64,000 bases of DNA from Meconema thalassinum (lineage: Eukaryota; Arthropoda; Insecta; Orthoptera; Tettigoniidae). Shown here in pieces: positions 1 through 11,467 of this stretch (positions are counted from its first letter, which is position 1; every line of letters starts with the position of its first letter). The stretch covers positions 1,386,537,723 to 1,386,601,722 of the forward strand of contig OX336388.2 of the NCBI GenBank assembly GCA_946902985.2, in the 5' to 3' direction. The notes under the pieces are model-generated. The model saw only the letters and a program-made list of their open reading frames with translations. It was not told where the DNA came from and did no database searches. Both the position numbers and the translations under genes were made by a program.

Positions 1-772
1 CGACGTAACCATCCAAACGCAATAAAACTTGGTACAGCAAATGTATATACACATTGTAATGCACTCGCGCCTAATTTAGTTCAATTGATTACATATCCTC
101 AAGATGGCGGCTGTGCGAAATTTTAAAATTGAGTTTTTATTTCTCGTGTCGTAATCATGCGATCGAAGTGAAAGTTTGAACAATGAAACTACGCAATAAT
201 TTTCAATTAATGGTACATAACTTTATGGCCTATACATATAACAATCCAACATGGCGACCATCGAAAATATTTAGACGGTTCTCAATATCTACGAAACTAT
301 TGCAAAAATGAAACTGAAATTTTTGATGTTCATAGAGGCTATGAACATAAGTTCATCTATGGGAGTTTCAATAACCTGGTGATGACAAATCAATTGGCGG
401 TGACGCGAAATATAAGTATTTAAATGAACGTTGCTCGCGATTTAACATCCGATTGCAGTGCAACGGTACGGTAAATACTTACTTACAAATTTTAATCCAC
501 TGGCATCTAATTTATTTCAATTGCTTCCATAATCTCGTTTTTATTTATTGTGTCCTAATCATGCGATTGAAGTTTGAATACTACACGTACACTATAATCT
601 TCATGTAATAGTACATTACTCTAAGACCCACATATATAAAAATCCAACATGGCGACATTCTGAAATTTTAGACGGTTCTCAATATCTACGAATCAATTAC
701 AGCATTCAAACTGAAATTTTGTATGTTGATAGAGGCAATTAACATAAGTAGGATATATGAAAATAAGCCATA
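1..772 (+). repeat. TIR-element family G, 3' part of a copy
   Basis: This AT-rich non-coding block carries the phrases typical of family G: gene-free units containing 'aagatggcggc', 'gcgaaat' and 'atttagacggttctcaatatctacgaa'. The same units recur at 4800-5530, 7388-7524 and 36000-36366. It ends near 757-772 in the same terminal motif (tatatgaaaataagcca) as the other copies. The window starts inside the copy, so the 5' end is not visible. No ORF of interest. Confidence 0.7.
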
Positions 773-971
773 TAGTTCTTCACGGAACTACTTGTTTAAA
801 GTGAAATATTACGCCTTGTGGTTCAGATTCCACATACAAAGGAGGTCTTGTGGTGGCTCATAGTCGTGAAATTTACAGACACGTAAAATTAAAAATTTAA
901 CATATATGGAAGGTTGTACAATTTTCAAAATCCATCTTTACATATATATTTAGAATCTGTAATCATCTTAT

Positions 972-1306
972 TAAGCCTCCGTGGCTTAGGCGGCAGCACG
1001 CCGGCCTCTCACCGCTGGGTCCGTGGTTCAAATCCCGGTCACTCCATGTGAGATCTGTGCTGGACAGAACGGAGGCAGACAGGTTTTTCTCCGGGTACTC
1101 CGGTTTTCCCTGTCAAAATTTCATTCCAGCAACACTCTCCACTATCATTTCATTTCATCTGTCATTCATTTAATCATTGCCCCAGAGGAGTGCGTCAGGC
1201 CTCGGCAGCCGGCACAGTTCATATCCTCGCCGCTAGATGGGGGCTTCATTCATTCCATTCCTGACCCGGTCGGAGACTGGAAGCAGGCTGTGGATTTTCA
1301 TTTTCA
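972..1306 (+). mobile_element. tRNA-derived SINE, family A
   Basis: About 335 bp with a tRNA-like head. It has an A box (TGGCTTAGGCGGCAG), an anticodon-loop-like CTCTCAC that recalls tRNA-Glu, and a B box (GTGGTTCAAATCCC). A unique body follows, ending in ggattttcatttTca. Near-identical copies lie at 44157-44490 and 50134-50462 on the other strand, with a head-only piece at 24225-24343. The 145-codon reading frame across this copy is only a translation of the SINE. A clear TSD is not visible here. Confidence 0.9.
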
Positions 1307-3073
1307 CATAGTCCTTACAAATTATTTAAGCAATAGTTCGTTGTGTCTTGGATTTCTTTTCCTGATAAACCAGTTAGCACCCAACAGTACTGGTGTGCAC
1401 GTGGCGAGAGAACAGTATAGTAGCTTCAAAATATTATTCAAGACTTACCTAAATCGGTAAAATAAAATGCCTAATTTTTGTGATTTTATGAGTCCTAGGC
1501 GTCAGTCTGATTCTGATTCTCACAACGAAATATTTAGATAATTAAATAACATTTTGTTTGAAATTCTCTCAGCACATTTGACGAGAACGCTGTTAACCTC
1601 AGAACCTTCTGGGTAAATATTAAATCATCTTCTCATATTTACTGTAAATTAGATCGGCTTAACGTCTCATTATTCTTCTCCCCAACGTTCCATGCATTAT
1701 TTAGTTGAAGAGAGTGTGTATAAATCCTGGCGCGAGGAAGAGTTACGGCGAGGATTAATGGGAAGGGACACCACGAGATTCCAAAATGAAAGCTACCCTT
1801 GGGAAGGGAATTTTGAGACGAGTGGATTTCCAAGTGCTATGATGCCCTCTTTGGCAGAACGGCCAAGTATATGGAAGTTCTTTGGTTCAAATTCTCAGCG
1901 AGTATATTATTTTAAACTGTACAGATTGCAATTTTTCTACGCCTACGGTACTGCATATTTTTATTAGAAGTAGTTAGAATGTGTCTCAAATTTCAAATGG
2001 CTTACGGCGATAAGTTCGAAGGCTGTGGGCCTGTACCCACATGGTTGGAAATGAATAATAACTATCGTAATCCATATAATTATCTTTTCGGGTTAGCAGA
2101 TGTGAGTAGATGAATTTTATAATCAATGGAGAATTGCGCACGAATGTGCATATAGCCTACATACATTGAAATAATGTTCTTAATTTTCACTTGCAGCAAA
2201 ATTGAGTTAGCGATTTCTTCCTTTGTTGATGTGTAACATCTTTCCACTCGGTATCTGTATATTTATTGTGGGGGTGATTTTGAATAATGAAACGGAAATG
2301 GATGCGATGGAAACAATGAAACGGAAATGGATGGGACGGAAACAATGAGCGCGCGGTGGCGGAGATTGGTACCACGATGTACTATCGGCCATGTGGCTAT
2401 GTGGAATGTATATCGCATACGGTTTACTAAATCTTCACACTTTTGCTGTATTCTTATTTAATGTAAGCATTCGAGGTACTGTCGGCCATGTGGCATGTTA
2501 CACATCATATGCGACTACTGTAAGGCTCGTAATTTTTTTTCGCATGTGAGTATCCTAAATGGTATCTGTCACATAAGCACAGATATCACATATGCACGTA
2601 GAATTTGGGTCATGGTAGTCTTTGGTTCGGCAGAGCCTGAAGTAGAAGCCGTGTACTGTCAGCGCGTGGTCATATGCCTGAGATCGTGGGATGCCCTTTT
2701 CCAATCATGTGACATCATCGCAAGTGTGCTGTAAAAGTCGTCGCAGATCTGGTTCTTTCTCTTCTCCAATTCAGATAATAGTGTCACATAATGTGCTGTT
2801 GCTGGCAGTAGTAGCTGGAGGCGTAAGTCCTCTATGTAGAAAGTCTCTCTGGTGAGCTCATAAACTAGACGTGATTTTATTCCCACCCAATTTAATTGGG
2901 CACCGAGTGTTGACCGACTGGAAACAAATTTTTACATGTAATAAGAGCAGAAATTTTAATTTCAAATTGCCTGTTTGAAGCAAGGTGCGGTGTAGCGCAA
3001 CGAGATTAAGGGAGTCTGAAATACGTACATGTATTTAGATCGTAGAATTTCACGGCCGGTGTCTAGTTTATCA
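1307..3073. other. No recognisable gene or element
   Basis: Short open frames (60-90 codons) overlap on both strands with no family resemblance. At 2370-2500 the phrase 'gtactatcggccatgtggc' occurs twice (imperfect). At 2890-2925 there is a terminal motif (gtgttgaccgactggaaa) shared with repeat ends at 39717, 46770 and 54348. I see nothing else. Confidence 0.6.
2286..2343 (+). repeat. 29-bp tandem duplication
   Basis: Two adjacent 29-bp units beginning aatgaaacggaaatggatg differ at a few positions, and a third start (aatgag) follows. Lies in otherwise unremarkable DNA. Confidence 0.8.
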
Positions 3074-3609
3074 TCTAGGCTTACAGGATTAAGCCGCGTC
3101 TTATATCGGTTATTATTTCCCGGCGTTTCGGCTGACATTGCAGCAGCCTTAATAATGGATAGGTACTAGTTGGTGTCCGTACTCAAACTAACGGTTATTG
3201 CCAGCCAGAGTGCCTGCTTGCACTGCATTGTCGTCATGCTGCTCCCTGATTGGTCCGCGCCACTGGCAGTCGCGCGCTAGGAGAATTTTCCATTTCCCGG
3301 ATATCAAAACAGGTTAATTAGAGAGGCAAAAGAGGTCATGAAGCATCCCAATAATTTCAATCGCCAATATGGTTTAAAACTTAGCAACATTTGGAAAGTT
3401 CTCCTAGAGTGCAACTGCCAGGGGCGCGGACCAATCAGGGAGCAGCATGACGACAATGCAGTGCAAGCAGGCACTCTGGCTGGTAATAACCGTTAGTTTG
3501 AGTACGGACACCAACTCGTACCTCCCATGATTAAGGCTGCTGCAATGTCAGCCGAAACGTCGGGAAATAATAACAGATATACGACGCGGCTCAATCCTAT
3601 AAGCCTGGA
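3074..3609. repeat. Large inverted repeat, Penelope-like terminal structure (tentative)
   Basis: Arms of about 220 bp (3074-3295 and 3389-3609) are near-perfect reverse complements around a ~95-bp spacer. Each arm contains a hairpin GGCTG...CAGCC followed directly by GAAAC and the phrase 'gacgcggct'. Upstream lies 'ttcacggccgg', which also occurs at 50540 beside a similar hairpin. Penelope-like elements are known to carry terminal repeats in inverted arrangement with hammerhead motifs, so that is my inference. No Penelope reverse transcriptase is present. A plain fold-back MITE is the alternative. Confidence 0.55.
3527..3562 (+). ncRNA. Degenerate hammerhead-like motif
   Basis: ATGATTA (for CTGANGA), an unpaired A, stem GGCTG/CAGCC (3535-3539 with 3549-3553), GAAAC (3554-3558), then GTC. 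Two core positions deviate from the hammerhead consensus. The mirrored copy in the other arm (around 3130-3165, minus strand) has GCC instead of GTC. Probably inactive, but the layout matches the better sites at 22160, 42895 and 52650. Confidence 0.35.
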
Positions 3610-4489
3610 TAATAAGTCCGAAATACTGTTTGAAATAATAGTTATGCTCTTGTTGCACGATCACCGTCATTGAACTGATATCGCAATTGACTCTTCTTAT
3701 GCCGTGTTGTCGATTATTAAAATAAAATTATAAACTTATTCTGGAAACCAGATTTAGTGTTTAATGGTAAACAGACAGATGGTTTACGTTAGAACTGTAC
3801 GTTGCAATACGTACCCGATTACCAGATTTATTTGGGATGACTCCACATAACTATTAAGTGATAAACCCGGCTTATTACGTAATTCAGTGATAGGCTTTAC
3901 CGATGACTACTGTGTATTTGCACAGTTCCCACCAAGCACTGCCTACCTGACCACGTAACAATTTAATTTTGCTTGTTTCGGACCTTGATGTAAGTCCATT
4001 CATGAGCCTACACAACAGTGCATTATTTTTAATCGATACATATGTATAAGTAAACTTGAGAAATATACAAGAAAAAAGTAACCTGCTGGAAATTGTATCT
4101 GATTACAGTTAAAGTTATCTAACTGCTTACACTTACTCAAAACGTAACTTGAATTACAGTTAGCCTAGTAGTTATTTTAAAGGTTAAATAATAAAACGCG
4201 TCTTTGTAACACAGAACCTTTATTTTAAATCCTTGATAAATTTTAACAATAACTGAATTTTAGAACGTTATCTCCAATCTTCTCTCTGTGGATTGAGAGG
4301 TGATCTGCAGCACTAAACAGTCTTTCTCAATGGCCGGAAAAAGGCACACTTGTATTCAATTTAACAAATAATTTTCTTGGCAACACCAATAAGCCCTCAA
4401 CTCTTTTGTTGGTATGTACAAATGCCACAACCTCATTTTCTGCATCAGCTTCCAGTCCTCCAGCCCTCCCCTGCCTGGTCTTTCCTTGT
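3610..4489. other. Non-coding, nothing recognised
   Basis: AT-rich sequence without an ORF worth calling, tRNA-like boxes or tandem structure. Confidence 0.6.
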
Positions 4490-5531
4490 TAGCCTATTTT
4501 CATTTATGAAAAAAAAAAAAAGGCTTATGAGATAACCTTTTGTCCGTGTGTGTGTGCGTCCGTGTCTGTGTCCCCACCTAATAACATCTAAACGGCTGGA
4601 GCGATGTCTATGAAACTCGGTAAGGTCATAGTACTATTTTGGCCGACCCCGACCGTGCCCTTTAAATTTTGTTACCTCTCACCAATCCAACATGGCGGCT
4701 ATGCGAAATATTTTACCGGCATTCTATATCTCAGAAACTATTACTCATATCACCCTGAAAGTTTGAACGGTGATAAAGGGCACTACTAAAAGTTCTCCTC
4801 TGTAACTCCCAAAAACCTGTTCAGTACAAAACGAACATGGTGGCCAAACGAATTGAAATATTTAAATAGACTTTTCTCGCGATTAACCAGCCGAACGCAG
4901 TGAAACTTGGTACAGCTAATGTTTATACACTTTATAATGCACTTACATCTAATTTTATTCAATTGTTTACATAACCTAAAGATGGTGGCTGTGCGAAACT
5001 TTAAAATTAAATTTTTATTTCTTGTGTGCTAATCGTGCGATCAAAGTCAACGTTTGAATAATGAAATTACGCAAAAATCCTCATATAATAGTATATTACT
5101 CTATGGCCTACATATATTAAAATCCAATATGACGACTATCCCAAATATTTAGACGGTTCTATTAATATATGACAGCAATCAAACTGAATTTTCTTATGTT
5201 TATACATGCTATAAACATGCTTTCAATAACCTGGTGAGCACAAATCCAACATGGCGGCGACGCGAAATTTAAATATTTAAATGCACGTTTCTCGCGATTT
5301 AACCATCTGAGCGCAATGAATCTCGGTACTGTATATGCTTATACAAATTTTAATCCACTGGCATCTAATTTATGTCAATTGTTTTTTTAATCACAAGATG
5401 GCGGCTGGGCGAAATTGTAAAATCTCGTTTTCATTATTTCTTGTATCCTAATAATGCGATTGAAGTTTCAATAATGCACTTACACAATAATCTTCATGTA
5501 AAAGTGCATAACTCTAAGGCCTACATATATA

Positions 5532-5804
5532 CAGGGTGATTCACCTAAAACTTGCACTGTAAATATTTCTGAAATGGAAGGTGATATTGATATGCGGTTT
5601 TAACCTAATGAAATTGTAACCAAGGGCTCGTATTTGTAGCTGATACACTGATTTTTATAATTTTTAGAAAGTGGTTTTATTTACAACAATTACATTTTTA
5701 AATGGAACAGTACCCATTGACATTTAAAAAATAAAAGTAGAACACATTAGAATTCCAATGGTGTCTTTTGCACGATTCTAGTGCAAGTAGTTTACGAGAT
5801 ATTG
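5532..5804 (+). repeat. Left TIR of DD41D element
   Basis: The reverse complement matches 7113-7387 with only scattered substitutions and short indels. The similarity fades inside 'gtttacgagatattg'. Confidence 0.93.
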
Positions 5805-5899
5805 TTATTTGTACACAATGGGACAATGCCTAGGACAAACTAAAGAAAAACAAATGTGAATGAAGTAATTCTGTGGTTTCTGACAAGTACAGTGTACCC

Positions 5900-6952
5900 T
5901 CAAAGCTTGTGTTCAAAATGACGACCAGCAGCCTCAATACAAGCTTCCAGTCTGCTATGTAAAGATTGCTGCACACGTTCTAGCATTTCAGAGGAAATTT
6001 CAGCGCAGGCAGCAGTAATACGCCGTTTCATATCATCTGGTGTAGTTGGTATGTCCTTGTAGACAGTGTCTTTTAGCTTCCCCCACAGAAAAAAGTCTAA
6101 AGGAGTCAAATCTGGTGAACGGGCCGGCCAAAGTACAGGTCCCCTTCGTCCAATCCAACAATTTGGAAACAATCCGTGAAGATAATCTGTAGTAATTCGT
6201 GCACTATGGGCCGGACAGCCATCATGTTGATACCACAGGTTCCTCCTAGTCTGAAGCGGAACGTCTTCTAACATCTGTGGAAGATGGTCTGTTAGGAGGT
6301 TGAGGTACTTTCACGAATTCAGTGTTCCTTCTACGAAAAAGGGACCTATGATGTGATGGTTCACTATTCCACACCAGACGTTTACACTCCATGGACACTG
6401 TCGTTCTACTTGACGCAGCCAACGGGGATTTTCAACAGACCAATAGTGCACGTTTCTAAGATTGACTTGGCCATGATTAGAAAATGTTGCTTCATCAGTA
6501 AACAAGATACATGACGAATCTGGAGTATCACGTCTTAATGCCCATGTACAAGAGTTAACACGATTCTCAAAATCATTACCATGCAGCACTTGATGGAGAG
6601 AGATGTGATACGGATGGAACTTATGACGATGGAGAATGCGTAGTACACTTGCCTGACTCATGCCGCTTCCATGTGCAATTGCACGGGAACTAATTTGTGG
6701 ATCTACTGCAACAGCAGCCAGAACCTTAATTTCTCCCTCTTCTCCAGTCACTTGTTTGTCTCTGTTACGTTTTCTAGGCGTTATACTACCACTTTCACGT
6801 AATTGATTGAAAAGGTTCACAAATAATTGCCGAGATGGTTGACGTCTAATGGGATATGTTTCCGCATACACGGTACAAGAACGAACGGCATTCTTCCTAC
6901 ATTCGCCATAAACCATGATCATGTCGGCTTTTTCTGCAATGGTAAATCTCAT
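5900..6952 (-). pseudogene. DD41D mariner-like transposase, one premature stop
   Basis: This would cut and paste the surrounding element. I start it at the Met of MRFTIAEKADM (6952); the frame is open further upstream to 7015, but family similarity begins here. The N-terminus (residues 1-60) is a helix-turn-helix of the DUF4817 kind; a second DNA-binding helix region (QISSRAIAHGSGMSQASV) lies near 86-104. The catalytic domain shows FTDEATF (D153), WYQHDGCPAHS (D about 244) and SPDLTPLDFFLWG (D about 286), giving 41 residues between the last two acids. The only lesion I see is a TGA at 6311-6313, in the same frame as the downstream part and probably a CGA-to-TGA CpG decay. About 350 codons, the family's normal size. 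With one intact sister copy this could be an active lineage. Confidence 0.9.
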
Positions 6953-7112
6953 CCTGCAAGCACGTCCTACTACTTGAAGTATCACACAATAACTGACTGG
7001 AAAGTCGCAGTGCACTCAGTGTACACAAATCACAACCTCAACAAACATAACAACATCGTAACCTCGCCACTAAGCACTTGGTTGTTAGTGCGTACAATTT
7101 TCGAATAACAAT

Positions 7113-7387
7113 CAATATCTCGTAAACTACTTGCACTAGAATCGTGCACAAAACATCATTGGTATTCTAATTTGTTCTACTTTTATTTTTTTAATGTCAA
7201 TGACTATTGTTCCATTTAAAAAATTGTAATTGTTGTAAATAAAACCAATTTCTAAAAATTATAAATATCAGTGTATCAGCTACAAATACGAGCCCTTGGT
7301 TACAATTTCATTAGGTTAAAACCGCATATCAATATCACCTTCCATTTCAGAAATATTTACAGTGCAAGTTTTAGGTGAATCACCCGG
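7113..7387 (-). repeat. Right TIR of DD41D element
   Basis: Mirrors 5532-5804. The terminal base differs in context (acagggtg on the left, accgggtg on the right), and TA follows at 7388. Confidence 0.93.
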
Positions 7388-7757
7388 TATAAACATCCAA
7401 CAATCCGACCATCCGAAATATTTAGACGGTTCTCAATATCTACGAATCTATTACAGCAATCAAACTGAAATCTCATGTGTTGATAGAGGCAATTAACATA
7501 AGTAGGATATATGAAAATATGCTATTTTGGTCTTCAGGGAACTACTTATTTTGTGTTTGATTTTAGTAACGTACGCCAGAAAATATCAACACCTTCCCAC
7601 AGAGAAGGTAACTCACATTATTATTGTAATCGGTATACGATGTTTGTAACGATTAGGCTAACTCGTTACAGAATGTTAAACATAACGCGTTACTAAGCTA
7701 CAGATATAATAATAATAATGATAATGATAATAATAATAACAACTAATCTCCTTATTT

Positions 7758-7862
7758 ACATGGATCCAAGTGCATTAATCTCATGTAGTTCTTTTTTCAG
7801 GATTAGGGAATAACCCATCACAATGGGGTACAATCATGCTGACCGACTGAAAAACCTGAAAC
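7758..7862 (+). mobile_element. Half copy of the fold-back MITE seen at 40608
   Basis: Shares 'attaatctcatgta', 'caggattagggaataaccca' and the terminal 'gaccgactgaaaaa' with the right half of the MITE at 40608-40760. The left half is missing. Confidence 0.65.
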
Positions 7863-7909
7863 TTCGTTTATTAAGGCTGAACTGAAAATTATTTCAAACA
7901 CCATCATCT

Positions 7910-8608
7910 TTATTTACATATTTATTTATTTGCTTATTTATTTATTCATTCATTTATTTACTAATTCTTTTATTCACTTATTTATTTACTTATTTACATA
8001 CTTATTTACTTAATTACTTATTTACTTATTTACTTACTTATATATTTATTATTTGTGTACTTATTTCTTTATTAACTTATTTACATATTGATTTATTTAT
8101 ATATTTATATATTTTTTATTTTATTTTTTTAGTCGTTTACCCTCCAGGTTGGTGGAACCCACGGACTCAGCGAGGGAACTCACCACTACCGCCTCTACGG
8201 GCAGTGTCCTAGAGCTGGGAACATTGAATCGGAAGGGATACAACTGGTGAGGTGGGATTGGCACCTCGCCCAGGTGGCCTCACCTGCAAAGCGAACAGGG
8301 GCCTCATGAGGGAAGGTAAGGGATGGTGAGGATGGATAGGCAAGGAAGAGGGAAGGAGGCGGCCGTGGCCTTGAAGAAGGTACCATCCTGGCATTTGCCC
8401 GAAGACGAAGTTGGAAACCACGGAAAACCACTTCGAGGATGGGTGAGGGGGGAATCGAACCCCCTCTACTCATTTGGGCCACCCGAGGCTGAGTAGATCC
8501 CGTTCCAGTCCTCGTACCACTTTTCAAATTTCGTTGCAAAGCCGGGAATCGAACCCAGGACCTCCGGGGCGGCAGCTAACCATGCTGACCGCTACGCTAC
8601 GGAGGCGA
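7910..8608 (-). mobile_element. tRNA-derived SINE, family B, with long degenerate tail
   Basis: Read on the minus strand, the head (8608 down to about 8530) has tRNA-like boxes (GTAGCGGTCAGCATGG and GGGTTCGATTCCC). The central domain follows (tggttttccgtggtttcc, caaatgccaggatggtacc, ggccacggccgcc), and the 3' end reads 'accaacctggagggtaaacgact'. The tail (plus strand 7910-8130) is ~200 bp of degenerate TTTA/TTAC. Other copies: 20230-20664 and 37371-37825. Overlapping frames here are shadows. Confidence 0.88.
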
Positions 8609-9221
8609 CTTCTATTATTTATTAATTTATTATTTATTTACAGAAGTAATTTTAATGATTACTGTAATCGTTATACATTGTAATGGTTACTTCCCAATCC
8701 GGCAAATAACTATACTGTTATTGTATTGTAAAAGCCACGACAAGAATATAAAAACAGACAAAGAAGACTGTTGCTCGAAATGTGCATATAGTTCAGGTAG
8801 ACAGCACTTTAATGGCAACCTCTATCGACTTTTCAATTACTGTTTTAACACGTGTCTGAATAGCTATTATCAACGATGTGTAGAATGGAGAAAAGCACCG
8901 GATTGAGTCGGCTCTGGACTTGTCAGTTGTTTTACATTTTGCTCAACAAGTTGCGTCACTGCTCACTATTTTTAATAGTGAGGGTTAGTTCCGTTTTGAG
9001 CGCATGTCTGATTGTTTTTTGTACGAGTATTTACTTCACTTGTTTATACTCGTCACCCTGGTAACTATTCTCCGACCACAAAATCCATACCACTGCAGCG
9101 CTCTGCGTCCCACATCGATCCGACTCATCACACACGCACTGCACGGACACGTGTTATGCCGTGACCTCGGAATTAATTCTCAAAATTAGCACCACTCGTA
9201 TTTATTTAAGCTCAAATTCAG

Positions 9222-9417
9222 GAAGGCTGTGTGGCACAATTGTAGGTTATCGTCTGCTGTACCCTAGGCTGCGGGTTCGGGTCCCGGCGCAGTCAGCATT
9301 TGAAGGGGTTGTTACTAGATTTGTAGAACATTCAAGATCCGCTTCAGGGAAAAAATCCGGTACCTCGGCATCTCTAATGTCATAATAGTTGCCGTAATTG
9401 GGATGTATAATCCATGG

Positions 9418-9457
<40 letters not shown>
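9222..9457 (+). mobile_element. tRNA-derived SINE, family C, with (ATT)n tail
   Basis: Diverged head (ggctgtgtggcacaattgta, B box gcgggttcgggtcccgg). The body has the family C phrases (gatccgcttcaggg, cggtacctcggcatctcta), and the tail is (ATT)n at 9418-9457. Confidence 0.8.
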
Positions 9458-9459
<2 letters not shown>

Positions 9460-9830
9460 GGTTATTTTACATCGTTATGCTTGTTTAAGGAGCACGATTG
9501 AACCTATCAAACTGATCTTGCTTTCTTGCCCTCAAAATATCTTTGATCTTCTCGCTATGGCTCTTTGTGAGCTCCTTCTTCCAGTTTCTTTTGGATGCAA
9601 TGTTTGGGTGGTCTGAAAATTCATGACTGTCAACTTGATCTCTGAATTCAGATCTGTTCATTACCGTATCACTTGAGATGTCAATTTCCTGAATGTCCTT
9701 TTCAACTACAAGCTGCCAGTTGTTGTTAGCTTTCATTGAGAGAGTACAATTTAGAATTATTTTAGTCAGCCTTTGGTCACTCATTCTGAGTATATGCCCA
9801 TAAAATTGCAAACGTATTTTCCTGAATGGG
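9458..9830 (-). pseudogene. LINE reverse-transcriptase C-terminal tail
   Basis: Minus-strand frame 9811-9485 (108 codons) begins FYGHILRM and ends with a basic stretch before a microsatellite. It resembles the C-terminal tail of the LINE at 58966-60282 (FYGHITRM, then an acidic/basic tail). Severely 5' truncated. No catalytic RT motif remains. Confidence 0.55.
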
Positions 9831-10560
9831 TCCGAGGATTTCTCCGAATGCTGATAAAGCTCCTGGGATATTATTATTACTGTTATTGTTATTATTATTT
9901 ATTTTTCGCATGCGTTTAAACATTCTCAGTATATTTGCTGGAAAGAAATCATTTAAAATCCCGGATGTTAAGTACATCATGAGGATTCTTCAGTCTCACG
10001 GTGACTTCATTCTGTAGTATCATAATTCTTCTCCCTCACTACTTCAAGCCTGATTATCCAAGAACAACCTTTCTATGCGACACGTCGAAAGCATGACTGT
10101 CTTCTGCATGATTAAAAAGCCTGGTTCTAACTTCAAATCTGTCAGAGATTTTATTATTATTATTGCTAATATTATTATTAAGTTAAAATTTGTAGGGTGG
10201 CATGAAAGTATTGATTGGGTCTTCCAGGTTATTACTGAGCAAGAATTTGCCCAGAAAATTCAAACTATGGAATTCCCACTTATTCTGTAGATTCAAAGTT
10301 AGAAATGTTTGCGCTGACTACACTCCTCGCCCGAGTTTATCCACTATCACTATTGATTGTTACTTTATTACAAGTTCCCAGGCACGTGCTCCACATGTAC
10401 TTGGTTCGCTAACATAGACGTTCGACTATAATGAAAACGATTATGTGAATGATTTAATTGATTCATTCAATCAATTAATCATATTAAAATGTTCAGAAGT
10501 TACCTATTTTTAACATTGCTGGTTAAAACACGTCGACTTACGAACACACATTTGAACCTT
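9831..10560. other. AT-rich, short ATT runs, nothing firm
   Basis: Short ATT/GTT runs at 9872-9905 and 10150-10180. Parts may extend the adjacent LINE remnant, but no motif is clear. Confidence 0.4.
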
Positions 10561-10564
10561 AATT

Positions 10565-10685
10565 AAAATAGAAGTATATTATTGTTATTATTATTATTAT
10601 GCCCGTCTAAGGAGTGCGATTGAACCTATCTAGCTGCTCTTGCTTTCTTGTTTTCCCAAAATGTCTTCATCTTCTCGCAATGGTT
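10565..10685 (-). pseudogene. LINE 3' tail fragment
   Basis: Closely matches 9460-9560 ('aggagtgcgattgaacctatc...ctgctcttgctttcttg'), preceded by ATT repeats. This is the extreme 3' end of the same LINE family in the same orientation. Confidence 0.55.
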
Positions 10686-10693
10686 ATTATTAT

Positions 10694-10893
10694 TAGGCTG
10701 GCTGCGTGGCTCAGCGGTAACGTTCTCGTCTGCTGTTCCCAAGGTTGAAGGATCGAATCCTGGCACAGCCAGTTGGCATTTGAGGGTGCGAAAATGCGAG
10801 AGGGCCGTGTCAGTAGATTTACTGACACGTTAAATATCCCCTTCAGGGCAAAATTTTGGCACCCCGGCGTCTCTAAACGCCGCAAAATAAAAT
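10694..10893 (+). mobile_element. tRNA-derived SINE, family C
   Basis: Head with A box (TGGCTCAGCGGTAA) and B box (GGATCGAATCC). The body reads 'gtcagtagatttactgacacg', 'ccccttcagggcaaaat' and 'ggcaccccggcgtctcta', with an AAT-rich tail. An antisense scrap of the same 3' end ('ttattggttttacgtctcttt') abuts it at 10905-10945. Confidence 0.88.
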
Positions 10894-11467
10894 AATAAGA
10901 TGATGATGCTGTTATTGGTTTTACGTCTCTTTCAATAACTGCGGCAAATTAAGGCATTTTTTCAAGAGTTAAAATGAGAAACCTAGATTGACCACACTCG
11001 TATTCCAAGTCCAGAGATAGCCTTGCGCCTCAACGCACGCAGCTACACCAGTCGGTATACTGAAACCTCAAACTATGAGTAGAGGTGCAATATCGCATGC
11101 CCTGACACAGGAAGAGACTCGTCAGCGTGTAATCTCGACGCAATGTAGAGCAAAGTAGATGGATTTCCTGAGAAATGGAGTGATGTAATAAGGAATTAGA
11201 AGCTTTGCAGGAAAGGTGGCATTGAGAGTTCGCTAAGCGAATACAGGGAGAATTAGGAACCTGTATTGAAGAAATGCGATTCCAAACCTTATCTACAGCC
11301 CAGGTATGCGATTAGTGTCACAATCCAATTTCGTAATAGAGACGCTATCGACTTGCATTGATTAGATGATTTAGCTTTCTCAGAGCACTTGTGATACATG
11401 TTGCCAACATTGCAGGTTCAATATCCGGCCGAGGACTTCGGATTATGAAGAATGGCACTGTGACTTT

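Larger units (their letters stand above)
5532..7387 (-). mobile_element. Tc1/mariner-superfamily transposon with ~275-bp TIRs
   Basis: An 1856-bp element bounded by TA on each side (5530-5531 and 7388-7389). Ends begin C(A/C)GGGTGATTCACC. Long TIRs run from 5532 to about 5804 and from about 7113 to 7387, matching over nearly their whole length with scattered substitutions. Between them is one minus-strand transposase frame with a single in-frame stop. Long TIRs, TA duplication and the acidic-triad spacing place it in the IS630-Tc1-mariner superfamily, DD41D type. Confidence 0.93.
4490..7524 (+). mobile_element. TIR element family G, split by a DD41D transposon
   Basis: Left end TAGCCTATTTTCATTTATG (4490-4508) is mirrored by the right end TATATGAAAATATGCTA (7508-7524). 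The interior has no transposase and consists of diverged repeating blocks ('aatccaacatggcggc...'). The block at 5532-7387 is a separate inserted transposon. Without it the element is about 1.2 kb. The joined flanks ('cctacatata' plus 'aaacatccaac') read like uninterrupted copies at 620-645 and 36220-36245, which confirms the nesting. Its transposase source and superfamily are unknown to me. Confidence 0.7.

Noticed and set aside
1023..1460. 145-codon frame (and its twins at 44240-44437 and 49972-50448)
   Set aside because: All three lie on copies of SINE family A. The peptide is just the SINE translated.
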